A stretch of 64,000 bases of DNA from Clostridium estertheticum (GCF_011065935.2 NZ_JAAMNH020000001.1:2563001-2627000), one strand, 5' to 3'. Positions 34,459 through 43,535 are shown, numbered from the stretch's first letter. Notes: generated by a model not told the origin, from the letters alone. Numbers and translations: made by a program.

Positions 34459-35378
34459 ATGCAATATATATTAGGTGTGGATGGTGGAGGAACCAAAACA
34501 GAGGCTATAGCCTACGATTTATACGGTGTGGAAATTGCAAGAGGCTATGCTGGGCTTGGGAATATAATTATAGATAAAGATATAGCACTTAACAATATAG
34601 AACTATCTATATTGGAATGTACAAAAAATTAAAATTAGAGGATTGTGTGTACCTATGTCTAGGACTTGCAGGTTGTGAGGCAGGGGATAATAAGATAATA
34701 ATTCAGGAGTATTTAAAATGGAGATTTCATTGCCCTATAAAAGTTATCAATGATGGGGAAATAGCACTAAGTGCCTTGTTAAAAGGCAATGATGGCATAA
34801 TAACTATTGCTGGCACTGGCTCTATTACCATTGGAAAATATATGGATGCAGAAGTAAGGGTCGGAGGTTGGGGCCATTTAATAGGAGACCAAGGTAGTGG
34901 ATACTATATAGCTATGGAAGCCATTAGAGTGGTTTTCTTGGAAAATGATTTAGGAATTCCTGATAGCATATTAACGAAAGAAATCTTTAGAAAAACAAAT
35001 TGTGATAATAGAAAACAACTATTACACTTTGTTTATAATTCAAATAAGGGCGAAATTGCGGCATTAGTTCCTGTAATATTAAAAATATATGAAAAAGGTG
35101 ATAATGTTTGTACCAAGATTCTAAAAGATGCAGGTGTTGATTTAGCTAAAAATACTATTAGGGCAATTAATTTATTAGGAGTTGAGGGAACTATAAAAGT
35201 TGCAATAAAAGGAAGTATAATAACAAAAATTCAAATTGTTAAAGATGAATTTAACAATGAATTTAATAGAAATGATATTAAAATTGACCTTTATGATGAA
35301 GATGTTTCATCAGCAAAAGGTGGATATTATCAAGGAATTAGAGAAATTGAAAATAGAAAAAAATGCCGAAACTTGTAG
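34459..35378 (+). pseudogene. murK: MurK-like amino-sugar kinase (BadF/BadG family), frameshifted
   Basis: The N-terminal part (34459-34632, MQYILGVDGGGTKTEAIAYD, DLYGVEIARGYAGLGN) and the remainder (from about 34617 in the next frame: CLGLAGCEAGDN, VINDGEIALSAL, IAGTGSITIGK, VGGWGHLIGDQGSGYYIAMEA) together form a complete BadF-type kinase of about 305 residues. Frames switch at an A6 run (34623-34628); one extra A restores the protein. MurK of Clostridium acetobutylicum phosphorylates both MurNAc and GlcNAc, matching this context. It may be a true mutation, a homopolymer read error or a -1 slip. Confidence 0.8.
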
Positions 35379-35457
35379 TCATGTAATATTTATTGCTTTA
35401 ATATTTTTTTGATGCTAAAATAATAATTGTGAGTATAATAAAAGTTATTGAATTATT

Positions 35458-35482
35458 CCACATCTGGGGGTGTGGTTTTTTA
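35458..35482 (+). terminator. Terminator of the salvage cluster
   Basis: CCACA-TCTGGGGG-TGTGG followed by TTTTTTATTT. Confidence 0.65.
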
Positions 35483-35566
35483 TTTGCTGTTTTTTTTATG
35501 GGAATTAATCATTTAAATTAGAAAGTTAAGTGAAATAATTAAATATTAGAAGGAGAGATGAATATA

Positions 35567-36106
35567 ATGGGAAAATTAAAAAATGGATATGTGCAAATTT
35601 ATACAGGAAATGGTAAGGGAAAGACAACTGCAGCTGTAGGACTAGCTGTCCGTGCAGCAGGAAATGGATACAATGTATTTATGGTACAGTTTTTAAAAGG
35701 GAGTAAAACTGGCGAAATTGAAAGTGCTAAAAAATTGGCTCCCTATTTTAATATATTTAGGTTTGAGAAGAAAAGAGGATTTTTTTGGACATTAAATGCT
35801 GAAGAAAAAATTGAATTAAAAGAAGAAGTACAAAAGGGATATGAGTTTTGCATGGAAACGTTAAAAGAAGAAAAATGCGATATACTTATCATGGATGAGG
35901 TAATGGGTGCATTGAACAATGGACTAATAAGTGAAGAACAACTGCTAGAATTAATAGATAATAAACCTTGCAATATAGAATTAGTTTTAACCGGAAGAGA
36001 TGTGCCTAAAGCTATAATAGATAAAGCAAACCTTGTAACTGAGATGAAGGACATAAAGCATTATTTCAACGAAGGGGTATCATCTAGAGAGGGTATAGAA
36101 TTTTAG
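35567..36106 (+). CDS. cobO: Cob(I)yrinic acid a,c-diamide adenosyltransferase
   Basis: About 179 residues of the BtuR/CobO/CobA class, with P-loop YTGNGKGKTTAAVGLAVRAAG and the nucleotide motif DILIMDEVMGALNNGL. It attaches the 5'-deoxyadenosyl group of ATP to cob(I)alamin precursors. ATG 35558 lies too close to AAGGAGAG, so ATG 35567 is preferred. It lies upstream of the riboswitch and has its own transcript, so it is not under the switch visible here. Confidence 0.92.
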   Translation: MGKLKNGYVQIYTGNGKGKTTAAVGLAVRAAGNGYNVFMVQFLKGSKTGEIESAKKLAPYFNIFRFEKKRGFFWTLNAEEKIELKEEVQKGYEFCMETLKEEKCDILIMDEVMGALNNGLISEEQLLELIDNKPCNIELVLTGRDVPKAIIDKANLVTEMKDIKHYFNEGVSSREGIEF

Positions 36107-36109
36107 TTA

Positions 36110-36138
36110 TTGCAAAAAAAGAAAATATACTCTATAAT
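36110..36138 (+). promoter_or_regulatory. Promoter of the riboswitch-controlled cbi operon
   Basis: TTGCAA (36110-36115), a 17-base spacer and TATAAT (36133-36138), immediately after the cobO stop and about 30 bases before the aptamer. Confidence 0.7.
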
Positions 36139-36164
36139 AAAATTAATAACTTAATAAGAAATTA

Positions 36165-36345
36165 TCTAAGGTACCTTTTAAAGGTTTAATAGGGAAAGTG
36201 GTCTAAATCCACTGCAGCCCCCGCTACTGTACACGGAGACAAATCCATACCACTGGCTAACGCTGGGAAGGTTGGAGGAGAGTGACCCGCAAGCCAGGAG
36301 ACCTGCCTAGATGATATACAGCTTTATCCTACGGAGGGAAGGGAT
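36165..36345 (+). promoter_or_regulatory. Cobalamin riboswitch
   Basis: The hallmark aptamer blocks are in order: TTAATAGGGAA (36185-36196), GGTCTAAATCCACTGC, AGCCCCCGCTACTGT, ACGGAGAC, CACTGGCTAACGCTGGGAAGG, GTGACCCGCAAGCCAGGAG and ACCTGCCT. B12 binding is expected to favour the downstream terminator and shut off the cbi/hem operon. The first gene is cbiX, about 170 bases downstream. Confidence 0.95.
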
Positions 36346-36377
36346 TGCAATTATATATGCTTTTTTTTGCATTATAT

Positions 36378-36412
36378 TGCTTTCACATGGGATGTGAAGG
36401 CATTTTATTTTT
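36378..36412 (+). terminator. First terminator after the riboswitch
   Basis: TGCTTTCACAT-GGG-ATGTGAAGGCA followed by TTTTATTTTTAT. It is the likely B12-controlled terminator. Confidence 0.8.
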
Positions 36413-36424
36413 ATAAAATCTTTT

Positions 36425-36461
36425 ACTCGACCTTTTGTAGGTCGGGTATTTTTGTTTTTTT
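36425..36461 (+). terminator. Second, tandem terminator after the riboswitch
   Basis: ACTCGACC-TTTTGTA-GGTCGGGT followed by ATTTTTGTTTTTTT. Two terminators in series before cbiX should give tight repression. Confidence 0.75.
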
Positions 36462-36511
36462 GAATTAGAGTGATTTAAAATGTTATAAATTTAGTCGAGA
36501 GGAGTAAATAG

Positions 36512-36880
36512 ATGAAGGGTATATTAGTTGTTGGACACGGAAGTAGGTCAAAAGAGGCCTTTGAGGTTTTTAATAGGGTACTAGATAATTTTAGGTTGAA
36601 GGTAGAGGAAAATGTAGAGGGATGTTTTATGGAGTTATGTCCACCAAACATACCAGACACAATTGATGTTATGTATAAAAATGGGACTCGAGATATAGTA
36701 GTTGTTCCATATTTCCTTTTTTCAGGAATTCATATTAAGGAAGATGTCCCTGGAATTTTGAAAGAAATCAAAGCTAAATATGGAGATCTTAAAATAACAT
36801 TGGCAAGACCAATTGGATACAATAATATAATTGCAGATATACTGAAGGAAAATGCGGAGGGAGAATTAACATGTATATAA
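36512..36880 (+). CDS. cbiX: Sirohydrochlorin cobaltochelatase, short CbiX
   Basis: 122 residues of the small, single-domain CbiX(S) type, thought to act as a homodimer. The metal-site His lies in VVGHGSRSKEAF, and the second in FLFSGIHIKEDVP. It inserts Co2+ into sirohydrochlorin, the first committed step of anaerobic cobalamin synthesis. First gene of the riboswitch-controlled operon, with a GAGAGGAG ribosome site; its 3' end overlaps cbiC by ten bases. Confidence 0.93.
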   Translation: MKGILVVGHGSRSKEAFEVFNRVLDNFRLKVEENVEGCFMELCPPNIPDTIDVMYKNGTRDIVVVPYFLFSGIHIKEDVPGILKEIKAKYGDLKITLARPIGYNNIIADILKENAEGELTCI

Positions 36881-37503
36881 AAATACCTATGGATATAGAA
36901 AATAAAAGCATGGAGATAATTGAAACGCAGCTTGGGGAGCATGGCCTCAGCCCAATGGAACTTAAGGTTGTGGAAAGAACAATACATACCACAGGAGATT
37001 TTGATTATAAGAACATAGTGAGTATAAAATCAGGAGCAATAGAGGAAGGCCTTAAGGCAATAAAGGGTGGGTGTAGAATTGTAACTGATACAACCATGGC
37101 ACTTTCTGGAATAAACAAACCAGCACTTGAAAAGCTAAACTGCAAAGTGGAATGTTTTATTGGACACGATGAAATATTTAAAAATGCAAAGTTAAAGGGA
37201 ATTACAAGGTCAATGGCATCTATGGATTATGCAGCAAGTGAAGAGGTTGATATTTTTGTAATTGGTAATGCTCCCACTGCGTTATATAGAATTGGGGAGC
37301 TTATAAATGAAAATAAAGTGTCGCCAAAGCTTATTATTGGAGTCCCAGTTGGATTCGTTGGGGCTGCAGAGTCTAAGGAATATATTAGAGGATTTGATGT
37401 GCCTTCAATAACAACAATTGGTACAAAGGGAGGAAGCAATGTGGCAGCATCCATAGTAAATGCATTAATGTATATTGCGCTAGATGGCAAGCGAAATGAT
37501 TGA
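36871..37503 (+). CDS. cbiC: Cobalt-precorrin-8 methylmutase
   Basis: 210 residues. CbiC/CobH blocks are VVERTIHTTGDFDY (with the conserved His), GCRIVTDTTMALSGINK, RSMASMDYAA and IGVPVGFVGAAESKE. It moves the C11 methyl to C12, converting cobalt-precorrin-8 to cobyrinate. Start ATG lies inside the end of cbiX with GGAGGGAG upstream. Translationally coupled on both sides. Confidence 0.95.
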   Translation: MYIKIPMDIENKSMEIIETQLGEHGLSPMELKVVERTIHTTGDFDYKNIVSIKSGAIEEGLKAIKGGCRIVTDTTMALSGINKPALEKLNCKVECFIGHDEIFKNAKLKGITRSMASMDYAASEEVDIFVIGNAPTALYRIGELINENKVSPKLIIGVPVGFVGAAESKEYIRGFDVPSITTIGTKGGSNVAASIVNALMYIALDGKRND

Positions 37504-38578
37504 ACACTATGTAGTTAAATATGGGGAAAGCCTTAGATGTGGGTATACAACTGGAAGCTGCGCAGCAGGTGCTGCAAAAGCAGCGGCATCAATGTTACTA
37601 AGTAGAGAAAAATTAGAAAATATATGTATAGACACGCCAGCTGGAATAGTGCTTACGTTGAAGCCTATGGACATTCATATTGAGAATGATTATGTATATT
37701 GCTGCATTATAAAAGATGCAGGAGATGATCCTGATTCTACAGATAAAATAGAGATATATGCAAAAGTGAGCAAACGTAATGATTCTAAAATTGTTATTGA
37801 TGGTGGCGAGGGTATAGGAACAATAACAAGAAGTGGTTTTTGGGGAAAGAGTGGCACCGCGGCAATCAATCCTGTTCCAAGAAAAATGATTGCAGATGAA
37901 TTATTAAAGGTATCAAATTGTGGTTTTAATGTATTAATATACGCACCAAGGGGTAGAGAAATAGCTAAAAAAACCTTTAATTCAAATCTTGGAATAATTG
38001 ATGGTATATCCATAATTGGAACAAAGGGAATAGTGGAGCCAATGTCCGATGAAGCGCTTAAGAAAAGTATTTATATAGAAATTGATGATGCTTATGATAA
38101 AGGAATGAGGGAGATAGTACTATTCCTCGGAAATTATGGTGAGAAGGTTGTTGAAGACTTAAAACTTGTGGGGGCTAAAATAAAAATATCAAACTTTATA
38201 GGTGATATGCTTCTTTACTCTAAAAACCAGGGTTTTGATAAAATAACACTTGTAGGCCATATTGGAAAGTTATGCAAGCTTTCAATAGGAGCCTTTAATA
38301 CACATAGTAAGATTTGTGATGTTAGAATTGAAGCTTTTGTTTATTATCTTGCACTTAACAGTGCTCCCCTTGAGTTAATAAATAACGTTAATGAATGTAA
38401 AACCTCCGAGGAGGCACTTACACTCATAATGAATAACAATTATCCAGTGGTGATAAATAATATGATAGATGGCTGCATTGACAGAATCAAAAGATATCTT
38501 AAAGATGATGGTAATGAATCTAACATTGATGTAATAATGTATTCAATGGATTATGGAATACTTGGGGTGAAGTTATGA
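37496..38578 (+). CDS. cbiD: Cobalt-precorrin-5B C1-methyltransferase
   Basis: About 360 residues. Diagnostic CbiD blocks: LRCGYTTGSCAAGAAKAA, DAGDDPDSTD, GGEGIGTITRSGFWGKSG, AAINPVPRKMI, GTKGIVEPMSD, VGHIGKLCKLS. It methylates C1 of the contracted ring using SAM and is specific to the anaerobic route. ATG 37484 is also possible; 37496 gives the usual MIEHYV start. It overlaps cbiC and ends in an ATGA overlap with cbiE. Confidence 0.95.
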   Translation: MIEHYVVKYGESLRCGYTTGSCAAGAAKAAASMLLSREKLENICIDTPAGIVLTLKPMDIHIENDYVYCCIIKDAGDDPDSTDKIEIYAKVSKRNDSKIVIDGGEGIGTITRSGFWGKSGTAAINPVPRKMIADELLKVSNCGFNVLIYAPRGREIAKKTFNSNLGIIDGISIIGTKGIVEPMSDEALKKSIYIEIDDAYDKGMREIVLFLGNYGEKVVEDLKLVGAKIKISNFIGDMLLYSKNQGFDKITLVGHIGKLCKLSIGAFNTHSKICDVRIEAFVYYLALNSAPLELINNVNECKTSEEALTLIMNNNYPVVINNMIDGCIDRIKRYLKDDGNESNIDVIMYSMDYGILGVKL

Positions 38579-39171
38579 TTAAAGTTGTTGGCATGGGGCC
38601 AGGAAATATAAATTATCTTACAATGGAAGCAATAAATGCAATAAAATCCGCGGATAGGGTTATAGCCTTCGGAAGAATATGTAGCACTGCCAAAGTTATA
38701 GTAAATAGCGTTATTGAAGTAAATAGGGTTGATGAGATAATTGAAAACCTAGATAATAAGGTAAATACAGCAATACTTGCATCGGGGGATCCTTGTTTTT
38801 TTGGTATTATAGATTACTTAAGAAAGAAGGGTATTGTAATAGGCGAAGTAATACCAGGAATTTCTTCCTTTCAGTATATGATGGCAAAACTTAAAAAGAG
38901 TTGGCAGGATGCCTTACTTATAAGTCTTCATGGAAGGGACGAAAAACTTGAAGGAGTTGTTAAAAGCAGGCTCTCAGTAATACTTACGGATAAAACAAAT
39001 AACCCTAATTTCATATCAAAAAAGTTATGTGAACTAGGTGTAATTGGGAAAATCCATACAGGGTATAACCTCTCCTACGATGAGGAAGTTATATTAATTA
39101 ATAACATAGGCGATGAGATAGAAATAGCAGGTAATATTTCAGTGGTGGTGATCGAAAATGAAATGGCTTAG
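38575..39171 (+). CDS. cbiE: Cobalt-precorrin-7 C5-methyltransferase
   Basis: 198 residues of the tetrapyrrole methylase fold: IKVVGMGPGNINYLTMEAINAI (SAM loop), AILASGDPCFFGI, VIPGISSFQYMMAKL and SLHGRD. It methylates C5. CbiE and CbiT are separate genes here rather than a CobL-type fusion. ATGA overlap with cbiD; 14-base overlap with cbiT. Confidence 0.94.
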   Translation: MIKVVGMGPGNINYLTMEAINAIKSADRVIAFGRICSTAKVIVNSVIEVNRVDEIIENLDNKVNTAILASGDPCFFGIIDYLRKKGIVIGEVIPGISSFQYMMAKLKKSWQDALLISLHGRDEKLEGVVKSRLSVILTDKTNNPNFISKKLCELGVIGKIHTGYNLSYDEEVILINNIGDEIEIAGNISVVVIENEMA

Positions 39172-39709
39172 AGATGAAGATTTTATACGTGGAAAGATTC
39201 CTATGACTAAATTTGAGGTTAGAGTTCTTACCCTTGCCATGCTCGATATATGCAGTGGTGATGTATTTTTAGATGTTGGTGCAGGAAGTGGTTCAATTTC
39301 TATTCAGGCAGCGATGCTATGCGCAAAGGTATTTGCAGTTGAGAGAGAGGTCGAGGGATTAGAACTTATCGCTGAAAACTCTGAAAAATTTAACGCAGCT
39401 GTAAATGTCATAGGCGGAAATGCCCCAGAGGTACTAGAAAATATTGAAGCTTTTAATAAATGTTTTATTGGTGGAAGTGGTGGAAAGCTTAGTGCTATTG
39501 TTCTTGCTGTAAGTGAAAAGCTACTAAGTGGTGGAATTATTGTGGGTAATTTTATTATTCCTGATAACATGATTGAGTTTAAAAACTTATTAATGAAATT
39601 AGGATATGAGGATATCGAGGTTAGGCTTATTCAATGTTCAGTTATGGATAGACTAGGACTTATGAAGGGTCAAAATCCTGTCTATATAGTTAAGGGGAGA
39701 AAAATATGA
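39158..39709 (+). CDS. cbiT: Cobalt-precorrin-6B C15-methyltransferase (decarboxylating)
   Basis: 183 residues with a Rossmann SAM-methyltransferase fold. The start RGKIPMTKFEVRVLTLAML and the SAM motif FLDVGAGSGSISIQAAML are CbiT hallmarks; FIGGSGGKL and the later GGIIVGNFI follow. It methylates C15 and decarboxylates the C12 acetate arm. It overlaps cbiE and has an ATGA overlap with cbiL. Confidence 0.95.
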   Translation: MKWLRDEDFIRGKIPMTKFEVRVLTLAMLDICSGDVFLDVGAGSGSISIQAAMLCAKVFAVEREVEGLELIAENSEKFNAAVNVIGGNAPEVLENIEAFNKCFIGGSGGKLSAIVLAVSEKLLSGGIIVGNFIIPDNMIEFKNLLMKLGYEDIEVRLIQCSVMDRLGLMKGQNPVYIVKGRKI

Positions 39710-40365
39710 GAAAGATTTATGGTATTGGAGTAGGGCCAGGGGACAAGGAACTTATTACACTAAAGGGTTATAATCTAATTCGTAGTTGTGATTATGTATT
39801 TTTGCCAAGTAGCAAGGGAAATAGTCTTGCAGGAAAAATAGTTAGTGATTACACCTATGACAAAAGGATCGTTGAAATCGATTTTCCCATGGGTGAGGAT
39901 AATGAAGAAAGATATAAAAACGCAGCCATTAAAATTAATGAGATTCTAGGCGAGGATGAGGTGGGAGTATTTTTAACCCTTGGTGATCCAATGACCTACA
40001 GTACTTATTTATATTTGCTCTTTGAACTTAAAAAAACGGATGTCAATGTGGAAACTATCCCAGGAATAACCTCATTTAATGCAGCATCATCAAGACTTTC
40101 ATTGCCTTTAACTTTAAAAAATGAAAGTTTTTACCTTGCAGATGGGACTTTAGATGAAGAAATACTTAAGAGGGTTGATACCGTATGTGTGCTTAAAATA
40201 ATAAAAAATAAATTAGATATAATGGACAAACTTACAAAACATGGGTTTGAATATGTTTGTGTGAAAAGATGTACACAGGAAAATGAAGAGATAATGTATG
40301 AAAAATCAAAAATACTAGGCGACAATGATTACATGTCTTTAATATATGCAAGGAGGAAACATTAG
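39706..40365 (+). CDS. cbiL: Cobalt-factor II C20-methyltransferase
   Basis: 219 residues; tetrapyrrole methylase with IGVGPGDKELITLKGYNLI, VFLTLGDPMTYSTYLYLL and ETIPGITSFNAASSRLSLPL. It methylates C20 of cobalt-sirohydrochlorin/cobalt-factor II, the first methylation after cobalt insertion. ATGA overlap with cbiT. Its TAG stop spans the first base of the GTG start of cbiF. Confidence 0.94.
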   Translation: MRKIYGIGVGPGDKELITLKGYNLIRSCDYVFLPSSKGNSLAGKIVSDYTYDKRIVEIDFPMGEDNEERYKNAAIKINEILGEDEVGVFLTLGDPMTYSTYLYLLFELKKTDVNVETIPGITSFNAASSRLSLPLTLKNESFYLADGTLDEEILKRVDTVCVLKIIKNKLDIMDKLTKHGFEYVCVKRCTQENEEIMYEKSKILGDNDYMSLIYARRKH

Positions 40366-41126
40366 TGATTTATTTTGTAGGTGCGGGACCCGGGGATGTT
40401 GATTTAATAACTGTTAAGGGAAGAAGAATTTTAGAAGCTGCGGATGTAGTTATATATGCAGGCTCCCTTGTATGGGACGAACATTTGAAGTATTGTAAAA
40501 GTGACTTTAAAAAATATAATAGCGCTTCAATGACACTTGAAGAGGTTATTTCTGTAATGGTAAGTGATCAAAATCAAAACAGTGATAAAACAGTTGTAAG
40601 ACTTCATACTGGAGATCCATCAATTTATGGAGCAATCAGGGAGCAGATGGATGAACTTGATAAACATAATATAGAATATAAAGTAATACCAGGAGTAAGT
40701 TCCTTTACAGCCAGTGCTGCAGCCATTAAAAAGGAATTCACCCTTCCAAATGTAAGCCAAACCGTAATAATTACTAGAATGGAAGGAAGAACACCAGTGC
40801 CACCTGAAGAGGATTTAGAAAAACTTGCGGCGCATAAATGTTCTATGGCTATTTTCCTATCAGTTCAAGATATTGATAATGTAGTTGCGAAACTTACCAA
40901 AGGTTATGGCAGAGATGATGTTCCTGTTGCGGTTGTTTATAAAGCTACCTGGCCAGAGGAAAAGATTATTATGGGAAGACTTAATAATATTGCTGGGAAA
41001 GTAAAAGCTGAGGGTATAGGAAATTTTTCTCAAATTCTAGTAGGAGACTTTATAGAGGGAGAATATGAACGCTCATTATTATATCATCCTCAATTTACCC
41101 ATGGCTTCCGCAAGGGAGTAAAATGA
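40365..41126 (+). CDS. cbiF: Cobalt-precorrin-4 C11-methyltransferase
   Basis: 253 residues; FVGAGPGDVDLITVKGRRIL, ADVVIYAGSLVW, RLHTGDPSIYGAIREQMDEL, PGVSSFTASAAAIKKEFTLP and TRMEGRTPVPPEEDL are specific to CbiF/CobM. It adds the C11 methyl. GTG start with AGGAGG eight bases upstream. It overlaps cbiG by four bases. Confidence 0.95.
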   Translation: MIYFVGAGPGDVDLITVKGRRILEAADVVIYAGSLVWDEHLKYCKSDFKKYNSASMTLEEVISVMVSDQNQNSDKTVVRLHTGDPSIYGAIREQMDELDKHNIEYKVIPGVSSFTASAAAIKKEFTLPNVSQTVIITRMEGRTPVPPEEDLEKLAAHKCSMAIFLSVQDIDNVVAKLTKGYGRDDVPVAVVYKATWPEEKIIMGRLNNIAGKVKAEGIGNFSQILVGDFIEGEYERSLLYHPQFTHGFRKGVK

Positions 41127-42088
41127 AGATTGCCTGTCTTTATTTTACCAGCAGCGGAAAAGCTATTGCAGAGAGAATAGTAGATTCCTCAGATTATGAA
41201 GTACATATATACTCTAAGGAAAATTATAAAAGTAATTTAAATCATATTTTTGAACATTATGGTGGAATTGTTTTTGTCTCTTCCACGGGAATTGCAATTA
41301 GAATATCAGCACCATTTATAAAAAATAAGGGTGTTGATCCTGCAATAGTTGTGGTGGATGACCTAGGTAGATACTCAATAAGCCTTTTATCAGGACATAT
41401 TGGAGGGGCAAATGAGCTTACAGAGAATATAGCAGCTTGTCTTAACAATCAAGCAATAATTACAACGGCATCAGATGGTAGGGGAATAGAGGCAGTTGAC
41501 ATGTTTGCAAAAAGAAATAATCTTTTTATTGAGAATTTTGGCGATGCAAAAAAAATAACCTCTATGATGATAGACGGAGAAGATATAAGGCTTGAATCTG
41601 AAATCCAAGCTAAAATAGGATATAGCAATATTGTTAAAAATAATGAGGTTGGGGCAATATTCGTTTGTTCAAAACTCAATATTATTTATGATAAACCTAG
41701 CTGTATTTTAAGACCTAAAAATATTACAGTGGGACTAGGCTGCAGACGTGGGAAGACAGTGGATGAGATAATTAGTGCCCTCCTGGCTACATTTAATGAC
41801 AATGATTTAAGTATAAAGTGTATAAAACAAATTGCAACTGTTGATGTAAAGCAAGATGAAGTTGGAATAATAGATGCTTGTAAGTATTTAAATTGTGAAA
41901 TGGTGATAATTTCAAGGGAAACTATTAAAGTGGTTCAAGATAAATTCAGTAAAAGCGCATTTGTAGAAGATACAATTGGAGTATCCTCCGTATGTGAGCC
42001 TTGTGCGTATATTTCCGGTGGGGATTTAATAGTTGGTAGAACTGCAATAAATGGGATAACAATTGCTATTTCTAAAGGAGGAAAATAA
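41123..42088 (+). CDS. cbiG: Cobalt-precorrin-5A hydrolase
   Basis: 321 residues covering the N-terminal (GIVFVSSTGIAIRISAPFI... DDLGRYSISLLSGHIGGANELT), middle and C-terminal (VGLGCRRGKTVDEI) CbiG domains. It opens the delta-lactone and releases acetaldehyde (C20), allowing ring contraction to be completed. Found only in the anaerobic pathway. It overlaps cbiF at the start and cbiH by one base. Confidence 0.95.
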   Translation: MKIACLYFTSSGKAIAERIVDSSDYEVHIYSKENYKSNLNHIFEHYGGIVFVSSTGIAIRISAPFIKNKGVDPAIVVVDDLGRYSISLLSGHIGGANELTENIAACLNNQAIITTASDGRGIEAVDMFAKRNNLFIENFGDAKKITSMMIDGEDIRLESEIQAKIGYSNIVKNNEVGAIFVCSKLNIIYDKPSCILRPKNITVGLGCRRGKTVDEIISALLATFNDNDLSIKCIKQIATVDVKQDEVGIIDACKYLNCEMVIISRETIKVVQDKFSKSAFVEDTIGVSSVCEPCAYISGGDLIVGRTAINGITIAISKGGK

Positions 42089-42807
42089 TGGCTAAACTTT
42101 ACGTAGTTGGTATTGGTCCTGGGGGCCTAGATAATCTTACATATAAGGCAGCAAACGTGATAAAGAAATGTGAGGTTGTGGTTGGATACAAATTTTATAT
42201 AGAACTTGTGAAAGAGATAATAGTAGGTAAGAAAATTATTTCAACTGGTATGAAGGGTGAAATAGAAAGATGCAAATTGGCTTTGCAGGAGGTTGAAAAT
42301 GGACTTGATACCTGCATTATAAGCACGGGAGATCCAGGCCTTTATGGTATGGCTGGGTTAATACTTGAACTAGCTGGCGATATAGAAGTTGAGGTAATTC
42401 CTGGTGTTAGTGCTGCCTTTTGCGCTGCTTCAGAGCTTGGAGCACCTATTATGCATGACTTTTGCACAATAAGTCTCAGTGATTTACTTACACCTTGGGA
42501 GGTTATTGAAAAAAGGCTGCATTCTGCGGCAAGTGCTGATTTTGTAATAGCTCTATACAACCCAAAGAGCAAGGGGCGAAGAACCCAAATAGAAAGAGCA
42601 ATTGAAATAATAAGAATGTATAAGAATGGAGAAGTTCCTGTAGGGCTTGTTAAAAATGCAGGTAGAGAAGGTAATGACAGGAAAATAGTAACCCTTGCCA
42701 CTGTGGATTTTGAGTTTATAGATATGATGACAGTTGTACTTATTGGTAATAGCAAAACCTACATAAAGGATGGGAAAATAATAACTCCAAGGGGGTACAA
42801 TCTTTGA
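42088..42807 (+). CDS. cbiH: Cobalt-precorrin-3 C17-methyltransferase (ring-contracting)
   Basis: 239 residues with VVGIGPGGLDNLTYKAANVI, STGDPGLYGMAGLILEL, VIPGVSAAFCAASELGAP, FCTISLSDLLTPWEVIEKRL and FVIALYNPKSKGR, which together identify CbiH/CobJ. It methylates C17 and promotes ring contraction. GGAGG lies before the ATG. It overlaps cbiJ (TTG inside the stop region). Confidence 0.95.
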   Translation: MAKLYVVGIGPGGLDNLTYKAANVIKKCEVVVGYKFYIELVKEIIVGKKIISTGMKGEIERCKLALQEVENGLDTCIISTGDPGLYGMAGLILELAGDIEVEVIPGVSAAFCAASELGAPIMHDFCTISLSDLLTPWEVIEKRLHSAASADFVIALYNPKSKGRRTQIERAIEIIRMYKNGEVPVGLVKNAGREGNDRKIVTLATVDFEFIDMMTVVLIGNSKTYIKDGKIITPRGYNL

Positions 42808-43535
42808 TATGGATTATTGGAGGAACCACAGAAAGCACTATTTTAATATCTAAAATAAAGGGGCTTTTGAAGTATGTAATATCTGTTGCAACCTATAGCG
42901 GCAGTGAGGTAATAGAGGATGAACATGAGAATGTTGTGGTTGCGAGGATGAATTATGAGGAAATGTTAGAATTTATTAAAATGCATAACATTGAAACTGT
43001 AATTGACATGTCCCACCCTTACGCTATTGAAGTAAGTGAAAATGCACGACTTGCTTGCCAGAAGGGTAAAATAAAATACCTGAGGTTTGTACGTAAAAAA
43101 ACTGAATTCCAAAATGTTGTTTATGTGAATTCCATATCAGAATGTATTGAGTTTATAAAAGAAGTTCAGGGACATGTTCTATTTACAACTGGGATTAAGA
43201 ATATAGTAGATTTTGAGGCAATAAAAGATAAAGATAGGCATAGATTTATATATAGGGTACTTCCAACAATCTTTAGTATTCAGGAGTGTATTGATAACAA
43301 TATTAAGATGAAGGATATTATTGGGATGCTGGGGCCTTTTTCCGAAGAACTTAATATTAGTATATTCAAGGAATATAATGCGGATTATGTTGTTATGAAG
43401 GACAGTGGAAGCGTCGGTGGAACGCCAGAGAAAATAGAAGCTTGTTTTAAATGTGGAATTACTCCCATAGTAATTGGACGAGGATTTGAGGATGGAATAA
43501 ATGATATGGATAAACTAGTAGAGATGATTTTATGA
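42804..43535 (+). CDS. cbiJ: Cobalt-precorrin-6A reductase
   Basis: 243 residues from a TTG start behind AGGGGGT. Begins IWIIGGTTESTILI and carries VIDMSHPYAIEVSENARLAC, LRFVRK, VLFTTGIKNI, VMKDSGSVGGTPEKIEAC typical of CbiJ/CobK. It reduces the C18-C19 bond with NAD(P)H. Ends 24 bases before hemC. Confidence 0.93.
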   Translation: MIWIIGGTTESTILISKIKGLLKYVISVATYSGSEVIEDEHENVVVARMNYEEMLEFIKMHNIETVIDMSHPYAIEVSENARLACQKGKIKYLRFVRKKTEFQNVVYVNSISECIEFIKEVQGHVLFTTGIKNIVDFEAIKDKDRHRFIYRVLPTIFSIQECIDNNIKMKDIIGMLGPFSEELNISIFKEYNADYVVMKDSGSVGGTPEKIEACFKCGITPIVIGRGFEDGINDMDKLVEMIL

